Shown here piece after piece: positions 10,621-22,734 of a stretch of 64,000 bases of DNA; position 1 is the first letter of the stretch; the number at the start of each line of letters is the position of its first letter. The DNA is from Sambucus nigra (lineage: Eukaryota > Streptophyta > Magnoliopsida > Dipsacales > Adoxaceae). Position numbers and translations under genes: made by a program. The stretch is from the NCBI GenBank assembly GCA_949130495.1, contig OX422215.1:527417755-527481754 (forward strand). Reading direction: 5' to 3'. The notes below the pieces were generated by a model. It was not told the origin of the DNA and did not search any database. It was given only the letters and a program-made list of their open reading frames with translations.

Positions 10621-12258
10621 TTATTTAATAGACCTTAGTCCCATTCCTTTTGAGGTGATGTATATCATCTCCCTAACAGGACCTTTAGTTAGAGGATCTG
10701 CTAAATTCTTGTTCGTTTTAATATAGTCGACTGTAATTACTCCTTCCTTGAGTAATTTTCTTATAATTTGATGCCTTAAACTAATGTGTCTAGATTTTTC
10801 GTTCTAAGTTTTGTTCGAAACTTTATAAATTGTGGCTTGATTATCACAACTTATCATAATAGAAAGTGATGGCTTTTTCCATAAAGGAATATCATACAAC
10901 ACATTTCTAAGCCATTCTGCTTCTTTACATGCATCTCTTAGGGCTATAAATTCATATTGCATTGTTGAATCTGATACACATGTTTGTTTCTTGGATCCCC
11001 AAGAGATAGCTGCTCCTCCTAGTGTAAAAATCCAACCAATAGTTAACTTGAATTTTGATTCAAGATTATTCCAACTTGAATCACTATATCCTTCTAAAAC
11101 AGATGGATATCCTACATAATGTAAGTCATAATCCAAAATCCTCTTCAGGTATCTAACCACCCTATAAATTGCATTCCAGTGCTCTTGTCCTGGATTACTT
11201 GTAAATCTACACAATACACTTACTGCATAAGCAATGTCTAGTCTAGTGCAATGCATGGCATACATTAGACTCCCAATAATACTAGCATATTTAAGTTGGT
11301 CCATAGCACGCCTAGTATTTTTCATTAATTTGATGCTAGGATCCACTGGTGTAGCAGCTGGCTTAAGTTCAAAATGATTATATCTTTTTAGAACTTTTTC
11401 TATATAATGAGATTGAGATAACACTAAAGAATTATCCTTTCTCACAATTTTGATTCCTAAAATCACATCAGCTTCTCCAAGATCTTTCATATCAAATTTT
11501 GATGAAAGAAACCTTTTGGTTTCTTCAACATATTTGAGATTAGACCCAAATATTAACATGTCATCCACATATAAGCAAATAATAACACCAACACCATTTT
11601 CAAATTTACTATATATACATTTGTCGGCATCATTAACTTTATATCCATGGGATATAACAATATTATTAAACTTCTCATGCCATTGCATAGGATCTTGTTT
11701 AAGGCCATAAAGAGATTTAACCAATTTACACACTTTCTTTTCTTGGCCAGGCAAAACAAACCCTTTGGGTTGTTCCATGTAAATCTCTTCTTCTAAATCA
11801 CCATTTAAAAATGCAGTTTTAACATCCATTTGATGAATAACTAAATTTTGAATAGAAGCAAGAGATATTAATATCCTAATGGAAGTGATTCGAGCAACAG
11901 GAGCATATGTATCAAAGTAATCAATTCCATGTTTTTGCTTATAGCCTTTAGCAACTAGTCTTGCCTTAAATTTATTTATAGAACCATCCGGATTTAATTT
12001 CGTTTTAAATATCCATTTGCACCCAATAGGTTTATCCCCGGGGGGAAGATCGAAAATAACCCAAGTTTGATTTGACAAAATTGAGTTCATTTCATCATTT
12101 ATTGCTTCTTTCCAAAAGACAGCATCCCTAGATGTTACCGCTTCAGGAAATGTGGTCGGTTCATCTTCTACATTAAGAACAAATTTAATTTTGTTCTTAG
12201 TCTCATTTAAATCCCCTTCAACTAAATAAATAACAAAGTCAGGCCCAAATGTTTTTTC
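10621..12258 (-). pseudogene. Copia reverse transcriptase and RNase H
   Basis: Encodes the polymerase that copies element RNA into DNA and the RNase H that removes the RNA. From an internal ATG at 12090 the 428-residue open stretch shows GCKWIFKTK (residues 23-31), [10 protein letters not shown] (88-97) and the catalytic YVDD (174-177) of the RVT_2 family. The RNase H part follows, with YSDSSW, an MQYEFIAL glutamate block and a CDNQATI block. A TAG at 10806-10804 truncates RNase H, but the same frame continues 61 codons with the usual SRHI and LADPLTKG C-terminal blocks to TAA at 10623-10621. Upstream, the linker to integrase is in another frame near 12260, indicating a frameshift. Confidence 0.92.
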
Positions 12259-12264
12259 AGTTCT

Positions 12265-13195
12265 TTATCTTTTACTCCTTCGTGGTTCAACGTCATTCGT
12301 TGTTTCCGAAGAAGATATAGGTTGTGAATTTTCTTTTAAATTTGAGGAGTCAACAGTCGGATTATTATTTTCTAAACCTTGATTCAAAGTACTAAACTTT
12401 GTTAGATGTTCAAAGAATTGCATATCTACCGACTCAATGATTTCTTGAGTTTCAAGGTTTAAAAATCTATAAGTCGTACTGTTACTAGAGTATCCAATAA
12501 AAACACATTTGTAAGTCCTATTTCCTAATTTAGGTCTCTTAGGTTCGGGTTTTCTTACATAAGCAAGACATCCCCAAACTTTAAGACGTCTAAGATTAGG
12601 CTTACGATTAAACCATAATTCATATGGTGTAATATCCTTGTTTTTCAATGGAACTCTATTTAAAATATAACATGCGGATAAAACAGCTTCTCCCCACATC
12701 GACAAAGGTAAACCAGAACTGATTAACATTGAATTTATCATTTCAACTAAAGTCCTATTTTTCCTTTCCGTCGTTCCATTTTGTTGTGGCGTATATGGCG
12801 TCGTAACTTGATGGATTATCCCATGAGTATTACAAAATTGTATAAACTCACTCGGGTAATATTCACCACCCCTTTCGGATCGTAGGACTTTAATTTTCCG
12901 ATTTTGTTGAGTTTCAACTTCTGCTTTAAAAATTAGGAATTACTCGAAAACTTCATCTTTACTTTTAAGTAAATATGTATATGCATACTTAGAGTAATCA
13001 TCAATAAAAGTTAAGAAATATTTATTTCAACCACGAGTCATATTACTTTTCATATCACATACATCACTATGAATAAGATCAAGCATTTCGAATTTCCTCT
13101 CAACAGATTTGAATGATTTTCTAATTATCTTCGATTGAGCACAAATTTCACATTTATAAAGGTTATCAAATTTACAATCCAAGATTAAGCCGAGA
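12265..13195 (-). pseudogene. Copia integrase core and C-terminal part
   Basis: Inserts the cDNA into the host chromosome. A Cys pair in CEICAQSK completes the zinc-binding region begun in the preceding frame. The core shows HSDV, then TFIDDYSKY, then RSERGGEY, where the second catalytic aspartate (normally S-D-x-G-G-E) is glutamate, then QQNGTTERKNR with the conserved glutamate. The open 158-codon stretch 12741-12265 carries the GKW-like region (KVWGCLAYVRKP, CVFIGY) and ends near a PRRSKR linker. Stops interrupt it after MTRG and after DEVFE, and a frameshift separates it from the pre-integrase block near 13198. Confidence 0.88.
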
Positions 13196-14556
13196 TTAGT
13201 CATATTTTTTTATACTTCTATAATTCACATGACCTAATCTACTATGCCATAAAGAAATAGACTCAACTATATAAGCAGAACTAATATCATTGATTACATT
13301 AATTTTGACTATGTCGTTAAAAGAGTACCCTTTGCCAATAAATTGACCATTCTTAGACAAGACAAACTTATCAGACTCATACACTAGTTTGAAACCTCTC
13401 TTATTGAGAAGATCCCCAGACACAAGATTTTTACACATATCAGGTACATGAAGTACATCAATTAGAGTAAGTGTATTTCCAGACGTTAGCTTCAATTCCA
13501 CTGTGCCTTTTCCAACTACATTGGTGCGAAGATTATTTGCCATCTTCACTTCTTTTCCATCAATTTCTTGATATGTTTTGAATTAAGAGCGGTCTTTGCA
13601 TATGTGGACCGTTGCGCTGGTATCCATCCACCATCCACTTTCATTATCAATTGAATTTGCTTCGCAAACAGTAGCAATAAGATCTTCAACATTGTTGGTT
13701 TCCTTCGACCCTTGTTTTTCCTTAAATGCCTTCTTTTTAAGACGACATTCTCGAGAATAATGGCCCGGTTTGTCACAGAAGAAACATTTTCCCTTCTTTT
13801 TCTTATTTGCACATTGGTTCTTGAATTTTGAATCATTCTTTGCTTTAAATTTTGAGTCTTTGGTAATCTTGGATTTTTTATCCTCAACCATATTAGCTTT
13901 GGAATGACCCTCACCTTGTTCATCCTTCTTTTCTCGAATACGAGTATCATCTTCAATACGAAGGTGATGAAGAAGGGATTCCACAGTATAAGTCTTTTCA
14001 TCATGATTAATTTTCTTCTTAAAGCCATTCCAAGAGGATGGAAGTTTTGAAACAATCACCCCTACTTGAAATTCATCTTGAAGATTAATACCAGCGGCTT
14101 TAAGGTCACCAACAATTTGTTGGAGTTCATGGGCTTGTGCAACGACAGATTTATCATTACTCATTCTAAAATTCATATAGTTTGAAATTAGAAACTTACG
14201 GTTGCTCGCTTCCTCGTTTTGATACTTTGTCTCCAAAGCCTTCCATAATTCCTTTGACGTCGGAATCATTCGATGAGCGCTATAAACAGTTTGAGACAAA
14301 GCATTGAGGATGTGTCCTCGACACATAAATTCATCTTCTTTCCTCTTCACACGTTTTTGCTTTATTGCTTCGGTGTCTTCGGGTGTAGGCTCGGGAATTT
14401 GTTCAAGGTTATCATCTAGAATGTATGCAAGTTTTAGTGATGTGAGGAAGAACATAACTTTCTCTTGCCAACGATGAAATTTCCACCATCAAAACGGTCG
14501 AGTCTGATTAAGTCTTGAGTCATGACTTGGATAGATTGTGCCACAGTTCCTTCCAT
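13196..14556 (-). pseudogene. Copia gag, protease and pre-integrase region
   Basis: Structural gag followed by the aspartic protease. The ATG at 14556 (MEGTVAQ) starts only 38 bp inside the 5' LTR. After about 24 codons a single missing base near 14485 shifts the frame; from 14455 it is open to 13583. A UBN2-type gag domain is followed by a CCHC knuckle (CFFCDKPGHYSREC) and a protease site WWMDTSATVHIC, where the expected D-S/T-G-A reads D-T-S-A, so the active-site glycine is lost. After an in-frame TAA at 13585-13583 the same frame continues through the gag_pre-integrase block with LWHSRLGHVN near its end. Confidence 0.9.
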
Positions 14557-14593
14557 TTGAGTGGAGTAATAAGAATAATATTTTGCCTAAAAC

Positions 14594-15272
14594 TGTTAGA
14601 GTTTTGTTATGGAAAGAACGAAATATATTAATTAACTTCTGCAAGGCATGTTCTTGGAACGCTTTCTTTTAGGCAAAATTTCTCCCAATTCGGTTGAGAC
14701 AGAACCAGAACCGCGAGTACACTATGGATTTTATAGAATCTGCCTTCAGGATACAATGCAGTGTATGAACAGTTGTTTGATTCAAACTATGTACTGTTTG
14801 ATCAAACCGAGAACACTCTGAATTTGTAACTTGATAATGCCAAAGTATAGAGGACGGAGAGAGGAGAAACTAGCAATTTTCGGTGTCCAAAATAGAGGTC
14901 TGAAACTCTTTTTATAGCCATTTATGTGACTGTTCTTCAACAGAAGCTCCCTTTCGCGCGCCGCGCTTGCGCGTGTCGCAATTGGTGGTGCTTAAGCACC
15001 ATCGCAATGCGTAGGATCATAGCCTCTTATTTGACTTGTCAACTAAGAATCTTAATTGTCTTTTAGTTGATATACCACTACTTTTTGTAGTATTCTTTCA
15101 ATGTGGGACGATATGAGATTTTGAGTACTCTCATATCTTTCACACCCATTTGCTCATGTTTCTACCTTCTAAATTAAAACCCAAACTATGTTCAAAATAA
15201 AACATCAATAATATAATAAAATATTAACAATTAAAAAATAAAATATCAATAAATATTAAAATTTATCCAACA
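14594..15272 (-). repeat. Copia 5' LTR with internal deletion (679 bp)
   Basis: Matches the 3' LTR end to end except for a block of about 220 bp missing at about 14945 (corresponding to roughly 9507-9728). It ends CTCTAACA on the minus strand. No tRNA-iMet-type primer binding site (TGGTATCAGAGC) follows it; the next bases are GTTTTAGGC and then the gag leader. Confidence 0.9.
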
Positions 15273-15284
15273 AAAACTAACACC

Positions 15285-15285
15285 A

Positions 15286-15318
<33 letters not shown>
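15285..15318. repeat. (TA)n(TATG)n microsatellite
   Basis: A short TA run followed by about six GTAT units. Confidence 0.92.
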
Positions 15319-16354
15319 CATGAAACATGGCATTCAATTTTAATTCCTAACTAGCACGTTAAGTAGGAGTTATAATCGGTTTGCTTTTAAGATAGAGAGT
15401 ATTTTGTTCAAAGGCGGGACCTCAGCTTCGTTCTCAAATATCTTCTATAATACGGAGTATTATCTTTTACAACCTTTTGATTCAACATCTCTACTTTATT
15501 CTCTGCAAATCTAATGTCTATAGACATGAGCATCTAAGATGGGGAAAAAGAAAGATAAATTGTTCTGTATCCAAGCCAAGCATGCATAAATGAAAAATAA
15601 GTCATAAAAAAATGAAGTTGCTGATTCCGAGAGATTGGGAGTGGCGTTTTAAGTCTTGCTCAAATTTTAAAGTGATATTTTAGTCCTCAGTTTCCAGTTT
15701 CCATCAATGTTGTCCTGCATGAAAAAGTTTGCATCTTGATGCTTTTTAGGGAATGAAAATGAAGTCCATACACTAAAACACATCATAAGAAGTCTGTTTT
15801 CAAGGTGCTGTAAAAAGTATAGCAGGTTTAGCAGTAGTCAGAAGAAAATTACAACATGTTGATTTGAAGTTATCTTCATAAATCGTTTTACGTATGGGCA
15901 GTGCATATCAAGGATCAACCTTCCTTTCTCAATTCATAAAACTTGATAAAGTTAGTTGCATTTTCAGAAAATTAACTACGTAAAGGATTTTCATTGACCC
16001 ACCTGAATCTTCATCATTTTAGCTCCACATCAAAGAGTTTAACTGGACATCAATAAAAAGGAAAAAATGTAATTACAACAAAAAAAATATTAAAGGACCC
16101 AAATTAAAATTAGCATGTTGTAAATTCATAATAAGAAAGTTCAAGAAATAAAAACGAAATTTATATCAAATAATTGTTATGTGAAAACTAATACATAGTG
16201 TTGATAAAAATGCGCACGGGAGCTCTTTGTAATAATATTAATTGGTTTATGACTTCTACTAAAAAAATCTAGGAACTTTTGATCTCAATGCATAAAATTC
16301 AGTATGTGCAACTAACTGAATTATGTTTACTTTATAAGCAAAATAATATAGTCA
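15319..16354. other. Gap without recognised features
   Basis: About 1 kb of AT-rich DNA. I see no domain-like translation and no terminal repeats. Confidence 0.6.
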
Positions 16355-16400
16355 CTAGTTGAAAATCCACACGATGCGCGAGTTATACGTTAGCGTTGAA
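16355..16400 (-). mobile_element. Helitron 3' end (copy 3, minus strand)
   Basis: Reading the minus strand: CTCGCGCATCGTGTGG, then ATTTTCAA, then CTAG (16358-16355), then a host T. The hairpin is mutated on one side. The element must extend rightward from here; its 5' TC end was not located, so the extent is open. The AT-rich DNA to about 17710 is probably its interior. Confidence 0.55.
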
Positions 16401-17713
16401 AAAGCAATCGAGGAATTGCAAACACATAAATGATGCTAAACGAAAATAGGAAATTGATTAAAACCCTCTATTTCTCATCTAAAATTCAATAGTTATTAAA
16501 AAGCTATTAATTACAACTCAAATCATACAGTGACAATGGGTAGAAATATATAATAGTCTCATAACACTGTCTTAAATGGTTATAAATAAAAATATATAGT
16601 CTTACTCTTTGTAAAGATGAAGAAATAAAAAAGCTAATGATAAATAAAAAAAATAAAAAAAGTGTAAATAAAATCGGTTTGTCATAGCCACTAAAATTAA
16701 ACTAAAACAAATATGTAACATGATATAACTTAGCGAAATTCTAGCAATATACCAATCACTAAGCAATATCAAAGCAAGGAAAAAAATGACACATTATCAT
16801 AGAAAATGTATACTCTCTTGATTAAAAAATTGAAAAATATTGGTAAGGGTGTAGGTTTGTAAATACAAATAAATATTTAATCCATTTAAATTTCTGCTAA
16901 AATAGTCAAACCTAATTTTTACTTGTACGGAAAAAAAATTGTGATTAAAACTTACCAAAAATAAAATTATAATAAGGAATCCAACCTAACCATTCATGTT
17001 TACATGAAAATACAATGATTCACGTCCACAACAATAAAGATTTAGTAAAAAAATTGGTACCACAATGTTGGTAATATAAAGCAAGAAAACTTGTTAAAGA
17101 TAAACAAAAAATAGTTAAACTCGCATGCCAATGGAGTTACAATCAGGAGAAAAAATAGGTAATCTTCTACAATTAGGATCCAAAAAATCATACCGAATTT
17201 CCAACCATAAAGTAAGTAGTGACATAGAAAACAAAACCAATATAGGCATTAAAACATAAATTAAAACCTATCAAAAAACAACCATCAATTTTGAAACAAT
17301 TTTTTTGGTTTAAATTTTGAAACAATGAATACCATCAAAAAAGTCAGAGAGATAAGAATAGTGGAGTTAAGAAATTAGGATTTACTAAAAACTGATTTGT
17401 GAATACAAACTACTAAAAATAAGTTGGAATTTCTTAAATACCTATTAGCTGATTAAGATTTTGGAAAGGGAGATACAAAAGTATTAGATCTGCAACATAT
17501 GAAAACATTATTAGATTTGAAAAAGTATCACCATAATATCCAATTTTATTTTGGGGTTGGGGGGGAGGAATCTCGGTTCGTCTATCAAATTTTATATCTT
17601 AATCTTCATAATCAAAGGATAATATAAACAAACATGAAAAATTGAACATGCACATACCACACATTCATATATTAATATAGCCATCAACCAAATATGCCTT
17701 CTATGGAGAGCAA
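16401..17713. other. AT-rich non-coding DNA, probable Helitron interior
   Basis: No reading frame with homology. Likely the body of the Helitron whose 3' end is at 16355, interrupted on the right by a LINE fragment. Confidence 0.4.
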
Positions 17714-18585
17714 ACGTGGAAAATAAATGAAATAAAATGTAACTCATTTAGCAATGGTTGTCTCGTAGCGAAAAAGAAGAGATAAGGGCTTGTATTTGTA
17801 AAATGAGAAAAGGGTTTTGTACAAGTGAGTGTAGAGGGAGAGGTGGAATGAGAAGATGGAAGGGGGGAGGGACAGGGGTGTTCTCGGTCAAAGGGTACTA
17901 TGAGATTCTGAGCGGTAGGGGGAATCCTAGAGACCTCTTCCCTTGGAAGAGTATTTGGAAGGTGAAAGCGCCTCAGAAGGTCAGGTTCTTTGTGTGGACT
18001 GCGGCTAGGCAGGCTATCTTGACTTTTGAAGGCCTTCAAAAGAGAAGATACCGTCTCGCGAGTCGTTGTTGGTTATGTAAGGAGGAGGAGGAAAAGACCA
18101 ATCACCTTCTTCTTCATTGTAAGGTGACGAGAGGTTTGTGGGATTTTTTTTTTTGCCATGTCTTGTACCACTTGGGTTATGCCAGGGACTGTTAGGGCTC
18201 TCCTAGATGGGTGGAGACCGCCGTGGGGATGGTTGGAGGATAGGAGTGTGTGGCGTATTGTTCCACATTGTATCTTCTGGACGATTTGGAAGGAGCGAAA
18301 TGCGAGATGCTTTGAGGGTATTGAGATGGCTCCCTCGAGGATTCGATATATATTTTTGAGCACTCTTATTAGTTGGAGGAAGGAGAGATTTTTCGTCTTG
18401 ACTCAGGAGATTCTTGAGTTCGTGGAAGGGTTTCACTCTGTGGTGTAAGTTGGCTTTCCATGCGGGGTTTTGTTTGATATCTTTCCATTGTACTTGTTGA
18501 TTTTGTTTTTTGTATACTTCATGTATACGGGTTCGCTCCCTTAGCGATGGTTTGGTTATATATCATTTACTTATCAAAAAAAAAA
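17714..18585 (+). mobile_element. 5'-truncated L1-type LINE with poly(A) tail
   Basis: The last part of ORF2, a short 3' UTR with the TTTACTTATC sequence common at plant L1 3' ends, and an A-run at 18576-18586. Only the C-terminal zinc-binding region of the RT protein remains, as expected of an abortive reverse-transcription insertion. AGAGCAA occurs at 17707-17713 and right after the A-run at 18586-18592; it may be the target duplication, but seven bases is weak. Confidence 0.8.
17758..18448 (+). pseudogene. LINE ORF2 C-terminus, zf-RVT domain, frameshifted
   Basis: This is the zinc-binding region found after plant LINE reverse transcriptases. The first frame carries FSVKGYYEIL, then WKVKAPQKVRFFVWTAAR and the cysteine/histidine cluster CWLCKEEEEKTNHLLLHC. 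It then goes off frame at a T-run (about 18143-18154), and the homologous C-terminal sequence resumes in another frame with CIFWTIWKERNARCF to a stop at 18448. The frameshift at a homopolymer looks like slippage. The true start is missing because the element is 5'-truncated. Confidence 0.88.
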
Positions 18586-18633
18586 AGAGCAAGAGGATTT
18601 TTATGGGAAGCGAAAGTTTTTTGTGTTGGTTTA

Positions 18634-18876
18634 AAACTTTGTTGGATCAAATATCAAAAAGTCTCTTAAATATTTTTTAATACATATTTAATCCAAGCCT
18701 TTTATTTTGCATCAAAAAGTCCCTTATTCTCTTATCTAAAGGTCCGCGCCAGCGACATGGTAAAGCCTTTTTGACATGGTGAAGGACTTTTTGGTGCAAA
18801 ATAAAAAGGCTTGGATTAAACGTGTATTAAAAAAAGTTGGAGGGACTGTTTGGTATATGCTCCAACTTTGTTTTAT
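18634..18876. mobile_element. Foldback MITE with shared GGTCCGCGCCAGCG core
   Basis: The left arm (TTTAATCCAAGCCTTTTATT, TTTGCATCAAAAAGTCC) is matched in inverse orientation by the right arm (GGACTTTTTGGTGCAAAAT, AAGGCTTGGATTAAAC). The arms cover about 100 bp each, so the element can fold into a long hairpin. Its loop side has AAAGGTCCGCGCCAGCGACA at 18738-18757, the same core that recurs in the array at 23-26 kb. TSD not identified. Confidence 0.7.
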
Positions 18877-20892
18877 GGGTTTAAAATTTTGTTGCCACTT
18901 GCTCAACTTCAGATAGTAGGAGCATTAAACTTATGTAGAGCGTTTTATATTATACTAGTTGAAAACCCGCGCGATGCGCGGGACATACATTAGCATATTG
19001 AAGAACAACGTAATCATGTCAAACATGAATAAATCATAGATGAAATTAGAACATAGCAAAAAAAATTACAGTACTTGGGAGCAGTAAACATGTAGAAGAA
19101 ATTTAACTACATAATATAACGGTTCAATATATCCAAAAAAAATCATGTCGATATTTATTATCATAGTAGAAGACGTCAATTCATCACTCATTTAATGCAT
19201 CTTTTTTTCCTTTCATCCAAGTTCTTGCAACAAATTAAATTGAAATATATGTTAATAACAATTATAAATATTCATTTGAAATAATATTTAATTAGAGAGA
19301 TGATTTTTTTTGCCTTACCTGACGGCTAGCTTTCATTTTGAACTGTTTTCGGTTTCAACGTCAATGGTAGAAGATATGTGTGTATTGGGGTCGAGTTAGG
19401 CAGCTTCAAACGATATTGCATGGCATTTTTTTGTTCAGTTAATAATAAAATAACAGTAACTGTAAAAAAATAAATAAAGAGAGCAGTAAAATTTAAATTT
19501 AATGTTCAGTTGAAACTAAAAAGTGATCCAATGGACATAGCATATTGTGAGTCAGTATGAAAGTATTCCTTTCAAACTGTGAGTTTTCTCTCTAATTCTT
19601 ATTTTGGAGAAAAACGTGATGGAGTCATCAAGGCTATTAGTTGAGCCATACTTAAAACTCCTTTTGGGTGCCAGTCATATTACCCACATGCTCAATTAGA
19701 AAAGAGCCACTCATCTCTTAATAACTTATGCTCAAACGAAAAAAAGGACCAGTATAGTTAAACAATGACAATATTGTCCAAGGCATATTGAAAAAATGAT
19801 CATATATAGAATGTTGTTTGGCATTGAAGGATAAAGTCAATGAAATGACAGTTCAGCAATTTCATCAAAGACTACATTCTCTTCCACTATGATATAGTGT
19901 TGTCTTGTGTAGCTTAAATCTTTTTCTCTTTTATAAATGATCTGGTTTTCATCACAATTTCGACCACTAAGATTTTCCAACATACACTGGCTCGTCCAAA
20001 CTTTGAATTCCACAAGCTGTGTGAAATTTATGAAAATGATTGAAAAACCATTAAGAAATTTCTACCATGACTTTCTTATATTAGCTTTTAGACAAAAATT
20101 TTGAAAAAGGTTGGAACAATGTTATTAAACCAAAAAGTTACAAATATCACGTCACGATGTTCAGTTTTAATTGCCTACGGGAAGTGGTGTCATTAATATC
20201 TCATTTAACACATGAATGATAAGAAACACATTAGTATATCACTATACATATTCATAACTATGAATCTGCTATATATGAACTGTGAATGAATTCAATACGA
20301 TACATTATGTCTTTATTTTACAGTTCAACCAGGTGATTAATACATGGATGATTTACTAATAAATTAGGCAGATCTTATAACACACATGTCTTCTCAAATA
20401 TATATAGGCTGCGTTATTTGACACATTTTCTAAAACAATTATTGGACACTATTTTTAGAGGGAAAAAAATATGCCTTCTCAAATAGACATGGACAAAATG
20501 ACCAAAGTTGCTTGAATGCCATTTATGTTTTTGGAAAAATTCTTTAAACAGTACAACATAGATGGAGTTAGAAATGGGAACCTTTGTTGAGACATTTCCT
20601 CAAATAGTTACTGTACACTATTTTTAAAGGGAAAAAATTATCTCAAATACACAAACAAAATGACCAAACTAATACCCAAGTATCTACTAATGAATGTAAT
20701 GATTTACTAACTTGGTATTAACCCATTATGATACTTTATGCAAATAATAAGCCTACTTGTTTTTCCACCCACATAAACAAAGAGAATAAACAAATACCAT
20801 CACCAAAACTCTAAAAATTACACAATTCCCCATAAGAATCAACGTATTCTTTATTCAAATCCTAAATAAAAATCCAAAATGTATATCAAAAC

Positions 20893-21110
20893 TAGAGCTG
20901 GCAATTTTTGACCTCATAACCCGTTTACGGTAATAACTCGAAATGACCCGAATATGACCCGATTAGCTTGTATAGATTTAGGAGTATCCAAAACTTATAC
21001 TAATATAAAAATTAACGCGCCCGAAAATGACACGACTAACCCGAATTGTCAAAACCAGAGACTGAATCCACCCAAATTTTGAATTCACGATAACATCACC
21101 ACATATGTCA
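20893..21110. mobile_element. Probable hAT-MITE fragment
   Basis: The left edge TAGAGCTGGCAATTTTTGAC followed by repeated ACCCG/GACCCGAA words resembles a widespread plant hAT MITE type (TAGGGCTGGCAA ends). A matching right end and TSD were not found. Confidence 0.35.
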
Positions 21111-21992
21111 GTATATAAATATTTACCCAAAACACAACTTAAATTACCCCCATACTTCAAAATCTGAAATAAAAACCTATTTGAAGATCAATTTTAAACA
21201 AAAATATCCCTATATTGGTACACCTAACTTTGGAGGATGAATTCTTTGGGAAAATAAATAAAATACATATTCCAACATTACATAAAAGAACAAACTAATA
21301 TAAATCTAGAAGAAAAACATTTTCACACTAACATAATCAGAATCGAGTAGAACATATGCATAATAAAATATATTTATATGGTAATGGTTGAATATAAAGA
21401 AATATAGACAAAGATATACCAATACACTATGACTAAAGTAACATGTATGCCATTTTTGTTCATGAAAAAATTCTTTAAACTGTACAACAGTTAGAGAGTT
21501 AGAGATAGGGACCTTTCTTCAATTTAATAATACTGAAACTCAATGAAATGCTCAAACAGTTCAATATAGAGAGTAAGAAATGGTATACTCATTTGATCGA
21601 ATGCTTCAGCAAAGTTCGTTTGCCAAAAATGTGAGAGTATCAATGATTTCCTCGACAATAAATAGATTGCCAAGATGTCTTTACATATTCCATTGAAAAA
21701 TAAGGAATGCGAAGCTTTTCTCGATCTTACTGAAAACCAGCAACCTAAAATTGAACAAAATAAGATCGAGAAAATTGGTTTGAGAGGAAATAGGTTTTTA
21801 CCTTGTCTCGTGAAATTCTCTCTAGTCTGCTGTGTTTATATCAAGAATCCTTTTATTGAATTTTGAGAGAGTTCTTTACAGAGCTTTATGAACGGACGTG
21901 TTAGGTGGGAAGATGAAAAGAATTGTTAAGTAAAAGAGATGTAAGTTGGAATTTGGCGTGTAGAGGATGGAATGTCTTTCTATCTCCTCCTG

Positions 21993-21994
<2 letters not shown>

Positions 21995-22033
<39 letters not shown>
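21995..22033. repeat. (AG)n microsatellite
   Basis: About 18 AG units. Confidence 0.95.
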
Positions 22034-22035
<2 letters not shown>

Positions 22036-22146
22036 ATGAATAATATTAAAACGGCTCGCTACCATGTGGATACCTAATTACACAGTTTTATGTGGATGAT
22101 CTAATTGACAAGAAGATATAAATATGTTGTATAGCATTTTATAGTA

Positions 22147-22147
<1 letters not shown>

Positions 22148-22183
<36 letters not shown>
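22148..22183. repeat. (TA)n microsatellite
   Basis: A TA run next to the candidate 5' end of Helitron copy 4. Confidence 0.95.
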
Positions 22184-22185
<2 letters not shown>

Positions 22186-22729
22186 TAAAGATTAGAGAGG
22201 CTCAAATGAATACCGAACACAATTTTATTTTGAAAAACAAAAATGAAGCCTACCAAGATATAAGGTTAAAGCTCACACACATTTCATCAAACATGTAATG
22301 TGATTTCATTTAATTTAAGAGACTTTCATTACTAAAGCTACGAATATGTAGAAACGCAAACGCACCTAATAGTAACCCACGCTAAAACTTACAAAACCCT
22401 ACAACCTGATATTGTATTTAACCTTGCAACTTGCCACAATAATTTTTTGCTACTTGATCCAATTAAAAGAAGACACATAAACAAAATTCTTATAAAAAAA
22501 GAACATTAAAAATGCCTCTAGCCATGTAAAAATAACTAAGCAACTTTTCCTAATAGTATTGATTATGTCCACAAAGTCAAGAACAAATACAACTTCAACA
22601 AAAATAAATTACCATTTGATAACATTATGACATTATAACATTGAAAAGAAATAAAAATAAAAGCAAAACATGACATATACTTGGATTTTAATGAACAAAT
22701 GAGCCAAAAAAAATTAGGGGCATTCGCAT
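22186..22729. other. Gap without recognised features
   Basis: AT-rich DNA between the Helitron and the large inverted-repeat structure. Nothing recognised. Confidence 0.6.
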
Positions 22730-22734
22730 AGAGG

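Larger units (their letters stand above)
9157..15272 (-). mobile_element. Ty1/copia LTR retrotransposon, decayed, both LTRs
   Basis: A 6.1-kb element on the minus strand: 5' LTR at 14594-15272, gag-protease-integrase-RT-RNase H reading leftward, 3' LTR at 9157-10056. The order integrase before RT makes it Ty1/copia. The flanking pentamers AAAAT (9152-9156) and AAAAC (15273-15277) agree at four of five positions, compatible with an old 5-bp duplication. Coding is interrupted by at least three frameshifts and several stops, so it is inactive. By eye the first 350 bp of the LTRs differ at roughly two dozen sites. Confidence 0.93.
18955..22185 (-). mobile_element. Non-autonomous Helitron (copy 4, minus strand)
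   Basis: The minus-strand 3' end has a perfect hairpin (CCCGCGCATCGCGCGGG, 18982-18966), then TTTTCAA, CTAG (18958-18955) and a host T. A candidate 5' end lies at 22185, reading TCTATATATATAT on the minus strand and later ACTACTATAAAATGC, which resembles the 5' ends of copies 1 and 2. The 3' end is secure; the 5' end is inferred. No Rep/helicase frame is visible in 3.2 kb. Confidence 0.6.

Noticed and set aside
18073..18436. Minus-strand frames of 96 and 77 codons
   Set aside because: Antisense shadows of the LINE zf-RVT domain.
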